Below are positions 11,434 through 22,202 of a stretch of 64,000 bases of DNA, one piece after another (the first letter of the stretch is position 1; the number at the start of each line of letters is the position of its first letter). The stretch lies in NCBI GenBank assembly GCA_900073065.1, contig FJOG01000001.1, positions 2,522,562 to 2,586,561 on the forward strand, written 5' to 3'. The translations under genes were made by a program, and so were the position numbers. The notes below the pieces were generated by a model. The model saw only the letters and a list, made by a program, of their open reading frames with translations, ran no database searches and was not told where the DNA came from. The DNA is from Phialocephala subalpina (taxonomy: Eukaryota; Ascomycota; Leotiomycetes; Helotiales; Mollisiaceae).

Positions 11434-12206
11434 CCTGGTATTTTCTGTGGGTTGAGTTTGGGGAGACAAGCTCTTGGCGGAGAAGTGTGGCAAGACACCA
11501 ATGAATGTATTGATAGAACACTTTGAAGAAGTTGGAATTCGGAGAACCGCGATGAGATTGCTGAGTGGGTATGACTCTTCGCTAATGTTTGGCTCTTCAA
11601 ATCTTCAGAAGCCGAGTATTTATTTCCTCATCATGAAAGGAGTTTCAAGGCTCGTTGATCTGGCCCGACTCTCTGCTAGCGGCCAAGATATCCCATGGGC
11701 ATTCTTCAAGGTGAGAACTAGAGATATGAAGCAGCTCTCTGTACAAAGCACTGTGTGTGAAGTTGAGACTTCTCGGCCAGCTCACTGGCATAGTATGAAA
11801 GCAAGGACGCCCAAAATGCAAGATAAAAGACGAAACCTGGCCAACATTAAGCGACTAGGCGTTCTTTCTCTGTGAGTTCTCACCCCGAAATCTCGTTTTA
11901 TGTTCAGATCATCGAGCAGAAGCAAATGTTCCAGAAATCAAAGGACATTCTCAGATCAATAGCATTATCTTAACAACACGCTCGACCTCTCAAACCCCAC
12001 CGAGATCCAAAACCGGCCATAAGAAACAAACGAGATCAAGAAACCCTTGTCTATGCCCGCAAAATCCTAGTCTAAAAAGCACATTTGAAGTTCAGACCTT
12101 TTCCTTCCCTCCTGATATTCATCCTCTCCCGGCCCATGATATCTCTCGAACGACTCCGTACTCCTTTAAAGCGGCTCAATCCTTAACCAAAAAATGCACC
12201 TCCTCT

Positions 12207-12478
12207 GACTATTTTATGGACTTCCGAAGTTCCTCAATCATTTTGTTGACCCCAGACGCCTCATCCCTCAAATGGTTTGCCACAAACATGTGCAATTTAT
12301 TCTACATCCTATCCTTCAAACTGTTTCCATCTACCCCCCTGAGTGCATGCTCAAGGGCGTAAGTGGAGGACGCTTTATCGTTGCTCCAAGTTCTGATGAG
12401 GGCAAGCTTGAACATACCGGCTACGAGGGCCTCAGGATTGCTTGGCTGTTTCGTGGAGGAGATTTGCGTGGTGTTAGG
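12207..12478 (-). pseudogene. Decayed copy C of the same unknown small gene
   Basis: Minus-strand frame from ATG at about 12481 (MSPNTTQISS), reading through LALIRTWSNDKASSTY and LEHALRG to a TAG after SLKDRM, then continuing in frame NKLHMFVANHLRDEASG and MIEELRKSIK to a terminal stop. The LALI...DK...LE.AL order matches copy B (LALIMKLSIDK, CLEDALKK), and the tail matches M..I.EI. The internal stop marks it as broken unless an unseen intron removes it. Confidence 0.4.
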
Positions 12479-13254
12479 CGACATGTTGCTGGCGAATAAT
12501 GCAAGCGAGGCAGTGGAATAGTGCGGGCGATGAAAGCTGATTGGGTTGATAGGAATGTTCGTTGAGGCTCTGGAGTTCCTGTTCACGAAAAAGCTCGAGA
12601 ATTGATATGACTTCGATGAAAGAAATTTTAAATTCCACAGCAGCGCTCCTCCCTCGGGCCCAGGAAACCTAACAAACTCAAAATTGCTGCCCGAATTGTA
12701 CGTACGCTCTCAAGTAACAAAGAAGAAGGTTCGAAGCTAAGAATTCTCAGTCCAATCCTGACCTCAACATAACCTCGAGGAAGGCTACAGTCTGTACTCT
12801 GAGACAAGGCACGAAACATGTCGAACGCTAACAATCAGGCGCTCACCTTCTTTGATGAATATCGCTATTCGAGTTTGAGCCATGAACTAGAAGATCACAA
12901 ATGTCCCAAATGTCAAAGAACAATCATAGATCAACTCTCGCTCAATGCATTGATCTCCTAACTCGAACACGCTCGAACTCTCAAATCCTGCCGAGGCCCG
13001 AAATCCTAAGTCCATGAAAAACCCAACGCCATCATGAAATCCCTCTCCATGCACGCGAAAAACTCAATATCCTCTCCATCGCCAAACTATGCACGCAAGA
13101 ACGCATTATTCAAGCAAGCAATCCATATCTCGAAACGACCCTACTATGCACAACAACCTGTCCTCAACGCTTGCTTATTACATCCCCAGTTTCTCCTCTC
13201 CGCCACGCCAATTTACGGATCGAATATCCAATATGTGATTAGAAAGGTCATCAA

Positions 13255-16200
13255 TTATGCAAAACTCAACTCCATCTCTCGCTCCTTCCCAAACTCCTCA
13301 TCGTCATCATCGGCCCAGGCATTATGTCCGAAATCTAACGGCGGTAATGTTGAAGTTGTCCCTGGTACGGGGAGCGTACTGCTGCTCTTCAGCTCCGGTC
13401 TCTGTAGCGCCGCTGCTCGATCTGTCGGCTCAGGAGTCGGTGGTGCAGGAAGCGGCGAGTTTAGACGGAGAGGGAGATGATTTGACGATGTGGCGGCGGA
13501 GCGAGGTGGAGAGTAGTAAGCAGTATCGAACGACATTTGGACTTCCTCCTCCTCCTCTTCTCCGTATCTGGGTGTGGATTTGAAGGTTGGGATGTATTCG
13601 CTGCTTGGTTGGCGGGGTAGTGGGGAGGTCGCGGATTTGGTGACTTTGAGTGTATTTGATCCGGGGACTTCGTAGGACTTTGTTTCTCGTAATGACTCGC
13701 GGGGATTGAGAGAATTCCTGGATGAAGAGCCAAGGTCGAGTTTCATGGGTGGGAGGGTGGACTTCAGCTCTCTGACTTCCATCTGCTCGCTCGCAAGCTC
13801 GGCACGAATAGCGTCGATATCGAAGAGGACACCATGATTGTTGCCCTCTTCATCCTCGACATTGCTGCCTTTTGGTTTCGAGGGCTCTCCCTTGTGCTCT
13901 TCGTACATTTCCCATTCTTTCTTCTGGACAACTTCCTTCTTCTTTCTGCTGAAGAAGCCGAATTTGCCTTTCGCTTCCTTTTCTTTCTCTTTCTTTTCGA
14001 ACTCTTTGCGAGCTTCTTCGATCTCGTTGATGAGCTCCCGTTGGCGTTGCTGGTGATTCTCTGGATCGGGATCTTCGATTTCAGTAAACTCGTCGCTCTC
14101 TACCAGCCAACCGACTTCTCGCAATAGACGAGGCATAGCTGTTCGATATGCCATATGCCCTGGAACAAATTCTGTGACATCAATATTCTCCAGGCCTGGA
14201 ATATCGTCGACGGGTGCAATTCCCGCAACTTTACTGATACCACCACTTGTCAAACGGAAAAGATAAGCCAGAATCCAATCATTTCGAGCGAATCCATTCA
14301 CGAATCGACCGGCAACGACACCTCTGGCTTTCAGATATTCTTCTTTCTTTGCCACGATTGGTGAGCCAAACAGGTAGACATTCTGCACGAGACCATAAGC
14401 ACCCTTTCTTGCAAGCTCCTTTAGGCAAGAGAAGATCACTCTGGAACCAAGCGAGTATCCTACGAATGTTATAGGTCGCGTTCCCAGATTTCTGTCAATG
14501 AGGGAATCTGCGAGGATGAGACCTGCTGAATTTGCACGATCGAGTGAGACTGTCCAAGGGTTATCGATGAGGTATGCTAGCTTTGTTAGGACGACAGGAA
14601 GTTGCAACGCTGCCATAAGACTGATCAAGATTGTGCTGCCGAGTACTTGCTGGAGACCTTGTGTCAAGGCCTATTTCTGTTAGCATAATTGTGAAGCTGG
14701 AAGGCAGAGATTCTCACTTCTGTTGCTAAGATATTAATAGTGTCTCCCATACTGGTAAGCATTTCGGGTTCCCAAAGAACTGAGTATATGTCTCCCATGA
14801 CCGGGTCAACAGTACTGTAAGGCAGTCGGACATCATCCACTTTGCCCGTCATCCATCCTGAAACAGTGACTATCAGATTAACACGCTTGTTATTGTGCAG
14901 CGGCCTATATTCGAAAGTCTTGACAGCACCTGTCCTTCGGTTTGCAGCGCGAACAGCAATGATACCACCAGAGGCAGCTGCGCCAGATGTGATAATGGCA
15001 GCACCCCCAGCTCCAGCCAAGAAACCACTTGTCCCTGCAACGCCAATTGTCGTAAAACCTGCTGCAAGACCAGCGCCAATAACAGGAGCTAGTAAACCAG
15101 CAGAAAGACCAATCACCAAACTACCACCCACAGTAGCAAGGCCCATCATAACGTAGCGCTTCTTGAGAGCCATCTTCCTTCGATTTTCTTTGTGCTCATC
15201 CTCGTTCCAGTTCTCCTTCTCGGCTGCTTGCTGCATTTCTAATGCATCTGTCACTCGCTTTTCGAATCGACAGATCTCAAGCCACGAGACATCCATATTC
15301 TCTCCAACCTTCTCTAGAAGTACTCGAGAACGAGCATCGTAGACTGAATCTGCAATCAGAGTGAGGAATAAGTCGCAGAGTACAGTCCACCGAAGGTCGA
15401 TATCCAGATTTGCAGTAGTGGGCAGTTGGTTGGGCGTCCTCACAGCAGGCAAATCGTCTCCTTCATGCTTTTGATATGGAGGTGGTACTGCTGCCGGCGG
15501 CTCGTCGTATAAATCTGGGGTGCTTGGTGTTTGTGGTATTCGAGGAGACACTACTGATTGTTTGGATGATATTGATGGCCTCGGGCTTTTGTCACTGGAT
15601 GCCATTGACTCGGTTCTCGTGGACAAAACGTCAGAGCTGGTCGACGGCCGTTCTTCTGCCATAGGGTTCTTGACTCGAGCATTTTGCATGAGAGTTGGTG
15701 TCATGTCCTCCGGCACCACTCCATGTTCAGACAGTTGCTCAATCATGATCTGCTCAGCTGTGCTGATCTCCATGTGTGCATAAAGTCGGACCATCATCTT
15801 TTGACTCCACATCTGCATAGCTTCGGCTGCCATCTTCATCTCTTTCTTGCTGCCTTTTGCTGAAGCTGTGTCTTCTGCTTGCTTGCACATGGTTGACAAT
15901 ATCAACCTAGTCATTCCAACATAGGCAATCCTTTGTCCCTCCGTCAAAAGGTCCTTCGTAGCTTGCATCTGTGACACCGCATCACGCTGTTCATCGTCTT
16001 CCACACCAGCGCCTGTGCCACCATTGACATCTTTAAACAGGTATTGTGTATTCTCGTCGAGACTTGTCGCAGACTGAGCATCCTCGTCTAACTGAACCCT
16101 TGTGTACCCCTTTCCTGCCCCGCCTAATCCATCATAAACATCTTCCTCAACATCTGAATCGTGCTCCTTTGCAACTAGCTTATTATCATCATCGTAGATG

Positions 16201-16913
16201 TCGTATGGAGCATATGCTGGCATGACTTGCCATTCATCCTCTTCCTTCTTAGGCGTCTCTTCTGGTTTAGTTGTCCATTGCTGATGCGACCATTCTGATA
16301 CACCACCACCTGTTGAACTTTGTCCTCGAAGATGTCCGTTTGGAGTTTTTGGAGTTTGAACGCCGCTGTTTCCCTGACTTTGCTTGCCTTCCTTTGTGTC
16401 TTGTTTTGGCGATTCAGGAGCAGACTTCGTTTCTGTTTCTGGTTCTGCGGCATTCGCGGGTTCGTCTACAACTTCGTCCTTAGATGGCTCAATTTCTTTG
16501 ACAGTTTCTTTTACCTTCGGGAGCTCAACAGCAGGTATTAGGTTCGTTTGCACATTTTCTTCCGAATCTGCAAGGACAGGGAGCGGAGTCGCGGGTTGAG
16601 GCGTCGATCGTGCGTCCTTGAATTCCTCTTCTTCCTCACTAGATTCCTCTCTTTGCGGCTCCTTTTGACTCCTCGCATTCCTGGCAGATCCCTCTTCCCT
16701 GCTGCTCGTATGCCCATTCACTTCCTTCCGGCCCTCCTGCGGCCCTTCCTCATCCTCAGCATCACTTTCTACCGGACTCGAAACCTTATGCTTCTTCATG
16801 GGCAAACCGAAATCGTCCAATTCCGCCGGCGGCGCAGGTATATCTGCCACGTCGCCATTGCTAACAGCTTCAGCCTTTTCTGTGTTCACGGGTACAGGTC
16901 CGCTCTCCGGCAT
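13255..16913 (-). CDS. DUF726 / Mil1-like alpha/beta-hydrolase fold membrane protein
   Basis: Member of the DUF726 family (yeast Mil1/YFL034W, animal TMCO4), membrane proteins with a lipase-like hydrolase fold. Exons are 16913-14718 and 14670-13255 (intron 47 nt, phase 0), giving 1203 residues. The N-terminal ~500 residues are acidic and Ser/Pro-rich and look disordered. A long Gly/Ala-rich hydrophobic stretch (GSLVIGLSAGLLAPVIGAGL and onward, about residues 585-645) is the membrane region. Exon 2 carries the nucleophile elbow ITFVGYSLGSR (Ser about residue 805), then FGSPIV and a likely acid/His region. The C-terminus is again low complexity with a KEKEKEAKGK basic stretch. The upstream frame begins with GTG, so I take ATG at 16913. 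Catalysis is inferred from the GxSxG motif only. Confidence 0.9.
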
Positions 16914-17464
16914 ATTGGTTGAGCTGTCCACCGCCTGGTAATCGCAGTCCTCTTCTTTGTGCTCTCATGCGCGGTGGTTCTATGAGGAGATACTGGTGTA
17001 GAATGGGAGATTTGTTTGGGATACTGGTGGGTTGGTAGTCTTTGGCAGACTCATGGTTTCTGAAGCAGTGGTTCGTGGTCCGAGATCTCTTGAGGTGGAC
17101 TGCGCTTTGGCTTTGTTCATTCGTATGCGAGTTTGCAGGGATTGAGCGATGCGCTAAAGAGTGACATTAGTGGGGCAGCTTCACTGGGTTTTGATGGCGC
17201 GGGTGGCTTGGATTCGCTGAAGAAGAACGGTCAACTTGTATGCAGCTGTTATTTGGTGAGATGCAGCTGAATGCAAGCTTGAATCTGATTTGAAGTTGCT
17301 GGAAAATGTGTGTTACACAAAAGACGATGGAAACGAGTAACAATTGGATTCTCGTCAACCACATGAGAGGTATTGAATCCTTCAAGACAAAGAAACACTC
17401 CATTGGGTATTCATTCCGATTCCTGACATGATATTGCAATGCTGCCAAAACGCCTTCCAATGAC
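16914..17464. other. Intergenic, 5' region of the DUF726 gene
   Basis: 551 bp between two minus-strand genes, holding the promoter of the DUF726 gene and the 3' flank of UTP23. No other gene or repeat is evident. Confidence 0.6.
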
Positions 17465-18420
17465 CTAATCATCATCATCATCATCATCATCACCCACTTC
17501 TGACTTCGCTGCTGCTCCTTGTCCATCACCCCCAGATTTGTGTTTCCTTTTGCGCTTTCGTTTCGCAGTTTGATCTGATCCATCCGCCTGCCCCAGACTT
17601 GGCAAACTTTCAGTATGGTCCTTGCTCTCTTTCTTCAGTTTGGTAGTGCTAGACGTCGCAACATCCTCTTCGACCTTCTTCTTTGGTTTCTTGACTGATA
17701 GAGGATTCGGGCCTTTGGGACCCTTCACCTTCTTCTTTTTCTTGGGCACATCCTCAGTGATATTTTCTTTGTGATCTCCATCTTCATCTTCATCCTCTCT
17801 CTTCCGCTTTAGACTCCCACTTCCCCTCTTCAGTCCAGCTCTAAACTTCCCCCTCTCCTCTTTCTCCCTATTATCCGCCGTAGAACTAGCCATTGGTTCC
17901 ATGATCATGACACTTCGATTGATGTACACTAACGGTACTCCCAGCACCGTCCGCATGCTCTTCCGTACGTCTAAATCTTGACTCGCAACCACATAACGAT
18001 TTTTATTATGCTTGCTCCCCTTCGGATCCACAACCGAAGACATACATTCTTTCTCACTGAGCGGCTCTGGGAAATCTTCAGGATGGTGTCCGCATCTTCG
18101 TCGTTCGTAGGTTTTCGCTTTGTCGATTAGGTAGGAGACGCCTGGTTCGTCTTTCGCGTTATACAGATGGCGCATCGAACATTGAGTTACCACTGCATTC
18201 AGTCAGATTCTACCTCTATAATACCATGAGGTCTAAACATACTCGGCTTAACCTGTCCATGCAAAGTCCGCTCCAATCCTCCCACTAAATCCATCTTGAA
18301 TCGATCCGCATCTCTTATGATATTCGAGTCTAGTAGGACTTGATATGGTTCTCGGAAGCCGAAGCTGAGTCCATATTGCTGCATGAGCTTCCGGTATTGT
18401 TTTGCGCGTTTGCCCCTCAT
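17465..18420 (-). CDS. UTP23: rRNA-processing protein UTP23 (PIN-domain, Fcf1-related)
   Basis: Small-subunit processome protein required for early 18S pre-rRNA processing in the nucleolus. Exons are 18420-18243 and 18192-17465 (intron 50 nt, phase 1 splitting an ATG codon), giving 301 residues. The start MRGKRAKQYRKLM and the PIN-like LLDSNIIRDADRFKMDL, GGLERTLHG and MVTQCSMRHLY segments are typical of Fcf1/Utp23. A CCHC-type zinc site is suggested by CSMRH and RRCGHHPEDF...KEC. The C-terminal half is highly basic with KKKKKVKGPKGPNPLSVKKP, and ends in eight or more Asp encoded by a GAT repeat. Length and order fit the family. Confidence 0.93.
17468..17492. repeat. ATC/GAT trinucleotide repeat coding poly-Asp
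   Basis: About eight ATC units on the plus strand encode the poly-aspartate C-terminus of UTP23. Length variation would change only the number of terminal Asp residues. Confidence 0.9.
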
Positions 18421-19161
18421 TTTGATTGTGTGTTGGAGAGGGAAGCAGGGCGAGGCTTGAGATTTCTTGAAGTTTTTTGAGGGATTGGCGCTAAGGAATT
18501 TAAGGTTTCGCGATAAGGAGAGCTTATCGGCACGAGGCTGAAGACGCAGCTGGTCTGGGACATTTTGGATGCTGATCTTATTAGTTTTGGACGTATCGTA
18601 TTTTACAGAGATTTAGGTACTCAGAAGGTTTGTTTGGGTGTCTTCAAACTGTGGTAGTCGATTGCTGTCCATCGAGCGAAAGTTGCCATGTCTTGGCAAT
18701 GCGGTCCAGTCCTCAACATAGGTGCTGGATGCAAGAGTTGACTGGTGGTATTACTTATTATTGGTTCTTGAGAAGCAGTTGAGCTACCAGTATCTCAACG
18801 CCATAGCTCCAGATTGCGGTCTGAGTAAACAGCTCTTGCAGATCCTCTGTCGATCAAATCCTCCACCTATTCCGAACCAATGCACTTCTTCGAGCGCATC
18901 AGCGTATCAACCTGCTGTTCCTTGGATATATACACCAAAAATTCTCCTTCTCATAAGATTCCCATACATATATACAGGATCTCTCCCCTGGAGTCCTGGT
19001 GCCGGTAGCTGGATCTTGCCCACCATTGGACCAGCGCTGTAAGCTACCCCCTGGGTATCGGACTCATCTTTTTGCTTTTACCGTCGGGTATGCTTCATCC
19101 TTTGTTCCTTCTGCACAATGCTGCAACGACGCTGATATCATCTAATTTCCCTATAAAAAGA
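18421..19161. other. Intergenic region
   Basis: 741 bp between two minus-strand genes. It contains the UTP23 promoter and the 3' flank of the phosphatase gene. One 106-codon plus-strand frame (18722-19042) has no coding character that I can defend. Confidence 0.6.
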
Positions 19162-20338
19162 TTAGTCGGGGCTGCACATCGGTTGTCGATTCAGCTCACC
19201 TCCTTCCATGGCTAGACCTTCCTCCACTGCATGTTCCATGAAAGGACTCTCTGCAAATGGATCCGTCGCAACCACCTTTGCAGCTTTCATCAACTCTTCT
19301 GCCACAAACTTCATGCCTCCTCCTGCACCACCTTGCCTATCTTCGGTGGCCTCTCCACCCTGGCCATTCTCCCACTTGCGGATGCTCTCAACAACGTTTT
19401 CGATGATCTCGTGCTCCCAAAGGTTATCGATGACCCCATCTGACATAGCAAGCACAACATCGTTCTCCTCTATCGGAACCGTATCCATTACTGCATTGTC
19501 TCGAGGCGTGTCTGGACTGTTGGTGCCTAATTGTCGAGGGCAATCGAACCAATGCCACTGTTCTGTAGTTTTATAGATACGTTCCGAGTCTCGCGGCCTA
19601 AGAACGAGTACTTGAGAATCCCCAAGATTTGTAACGTAAAGTATTGGCGTAGGAGGTGCATCTGGATCTGATTTCTGGAAATGTAGTTGGGCTCCAGCTG
19701 CTGTAGTTGTCCCTTGCCACTTATTTGGCTCCGTAGTCGCTGCGATCGTGAGCTTATATGCCTTCTGCAGATATTCCACCGGGCTAGGTACGTAGGCTTC
19801 ATCAGGAGGTAGTGATCGTTCTGCAGCCTTTTCTGTTTCGAGAGCCCAGAAATGTAATATTAATCTTGCCCAAAGCCTTCGATATGTTAGCATTGATCCT
19901 GAACCACAGTCGCGAGACTAACCCTGCATGCCCTCCAGGTCTTGTAGACCACGCCCCAACCCCATCATTTACCCCAATAAAATAATCACTGGCATAGACC
20001 GCGTCGTCTCCATTCGTGTATCCGCGGATGAGCTCTCCATTCACAAAGCTCCGCCTGTCCCGACTGCGGTGGTGAGTGCTGAGCGGATCTGAGAACGACC
20101 CTGACGGCGGAGAAAGGAAAGGCGGCGGGAAAGGTCTTGGTGCCCTTTTGGCAAAGAGGGCGAGCCCAGTCTCAAATCTGAAAGGAGGATGGCGGGTCTG
20201 CAGGACAGGACTCTCGGTGTCCACAGAGGTTGAGTACGTCAATTCAGGGCGACATCTTGAGGAACTCTGGTTGAGAGATCGGCGAGGCTGAGGGAGGATG
20301 GCTCGCGCAACATTTGTTCGAAAAACCGACCTCCTCAT
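19162..20338 (-). CDS. PTC7: PP2C-type protein phosphatase, PTC7-like, probably mitochondrial
   Basis: Metal-dependent Ser/Thr phosphatase of the PP2C family, closest in architecture to yeast Ptc7, which acts in mitochondria. Exons are 20338-19923 and 19876-19162 (intron 46 nt, phase 2), giving 376 residues. The N-terminus MRRSVFRTNVARAILPQ is rich in Arg/Ser/Ala with no acids, like a mitochondrial presequence. Metal-binding motifs are visible: DDAVYASDYFIGVNDGVGAW, then GGHAGLWARL across the splice, NLGDSQVLVL and AMSDGVIDNLWEHEI. The upstream open frame starts at a TTG (20425), so ATG 20338 is preferred. Localisation is inferred from the leader only. Confidence 0.92.
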
Positions 20339-22202
20339 TCCAACGTCGTGGATTGAATCTGGGATCAAGCGCTTCTGTAGAAGGGCCAGTTCATTGACGT
20401 TGTTTGTTTTGGAGGCGCTCAACAACGTTCAAGGAGAGTGCTGCTGATTGGAGGGGTTTATCTCAAATTTAGGTTGAAGCTAGTCGTGAATTAGATTAGG
20501 AAGTCAGCTTCGAGGCTGCATTCATCCTTTTCTCACAGAAAACTTCCGAATTGCATCGAGATGAGATATGTCCAGCAAGCATTTCATACCTGCAAATCCG
20601 GCGAATTTGGCAAAATCGAGTCCTGTGAGCAAGCCGACCTAGTCCTCGAGTTCAACAGCATACACTGCTCTCTATCGGTTACCGGAACTCCTGCAGGAAC
20701 ACGATGTAATGTAAATACATCTTGAGTTGCTCGTGCCACGGAAAGACCACGGAATGTCACTCACGGGAAAGTGAAGTAAGTGCGTATGTCTTGAGTGATG
20801 AGGACTCAACGACATACTATTAATAATACACCATGGTACGTATTGGAGGATCAGATTCCCAAAAGCTTATGAGCAGGCATCTCGAGAGACTACTGCTATG
20901 CAGATGATGATTGCCCTTTTGAGAGAACGCACAGGAACCCAAACATAGCCCATTGTTGAGTGTTTGAATGTCCGCAAATGCATTAGATATCTGTTTACGT
21001 ATGGAAGACGGAGCTCAAACTCTCGATTCGAGGAAGCTCGTGTGATGAATCCAATATGTATTTTTTCGAGAACTTGAAACATCAAACGGCCGTCCCAAGT
21101 TGATGCCAAGAACCAGAGAGTGGTTTGGAAATGGCTGGCTATGACTGCCGTCAACAGAGCCCCATTCTGTCTTCAAACGTCTGATGTTCAATATTCGTCT
21201 CCAAGCCTGGAGGTCTGATCACCATCAATTGTAAAGGCACTGGTCCAGGTGCAAGAGGCCTTTTCCTCCGCAATAATATATCGACAGGTTGTTCGGTCAA
21301 GGCCTTGAAACATCTCGTTCCTTCGCGTTGAGAGCTTGCAAGTTGCCACAGAAGGCTGAGCTCGTATCCAATTCTGCTCGAGGCTACACGCCGAGCAAGC
21401 TCGCTCGCTCCCCAAAGATCGTTGAACGGCGCCAGGATGAGAAACGGGTTGACGGAGATCCGTGGGGATCTTCTCACTAAAGTTACCTGGACCTGCACTG
21501 AACCTCGAGCTTGAGCCCTTGAGCGTGAGCGCCGCTATTTATATGACGCGTCTACCGGACTAGTACCAGTCAGCCAAGGGCTTCATTTGGCCTCGCAGGG
21601 TTTTTCCGACGCAGGCGTTTCCTGGCGTTGACAATACGAACGACAAATGGCCTGAACTTCGTGAAGTGTGAGACTTGGGCATGCCGTGCTCAATTGATTT
21701 GCCCTAATTGATGAATAAGCCGCAGCTCGTCGTCAAAGTTTGTAGACAAAAAGTCTTGAAAGCTGTCACTTGGTTTTGTACTTGTGCCTTGGTTTCAAAC
21801 GCTCGTTGAAGAGAAGTGCTCATCGTTTAGATAGCTCGGTCGCGAATCTGCGCCATACCAAATCGAACGTCATACGTATTTTGCATTTTGCGGGCGGAAC
21901 TTATATCCCTGGCGAACCTGAGTCCTAGAGGTCCATCGCATTCCTCGACCACATACGACTAATCAACCTTCAACCTCTCGCCGCTCCTATTCACCTCGTC
22001 GACCTTCTCACGAAGTACTTCACAGTTGTGGTGCACAATTACAAAATCCTCAGGTGGTCTCGGCCGGCCAATACTTTGCGAGCAAAAGGAAGGGCGAACC
22101 ATTGCGTGTCGATGCACTGAAAGGGACCGGCACCTTCGGGTTCACTGTTTACTAAGGAAGGATTTCTCGCACTCTTTGCCAGCCCCAATCGAATCGTCAA
22201 AG
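20339..22202. other. Divergent intergenic region
   Basis: About 1.9 kb between the phosphatase (minus) and the CAF120-like gene (plus), so it contains both promoters. Two adjacent minus-strand frames (21498-21151, 21154-20867) overlap by 4 bp but lack a good ATG and resemble no family. I see no RNA gene or repeat here. Confidence 0.6.

Larger units (their letters stand above)
9074..13254. other. Gene-poor tract with decayed gene copies
   Basis: About 4.2 kb without a convincing intact gene. Listed separately are three related, mostly broken minus-strand copies (9.70-10.07, 11.10-11.43 and 12.21-12.48 kb) and a candidate Pol III gene (10.37-10.63 kb). The words AACACGCTCGA and CTCTCAAA recur near 11.97 and 12.96 kb, each about 0.4-0.5 kb upstream of a copy, which suggests duplicated units of roughly 1 kb. 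The rest is AT-richer than its flanks, with nothing identifiable. Confidence 0.6.

Noticed and set aside
11474..11875. 133-codon plus-strand frame
   Set aside because: It lies antisense to the upstream part of the decayed paralogue copy B and has no recognisable feature.
20867..21498. Two adjacent minus-strand frames of 115 and 95 codons
   Set aside because: The first lacks an ATG, the two overlap out of frame, no plausible intron joins them, and no family is recognisable.
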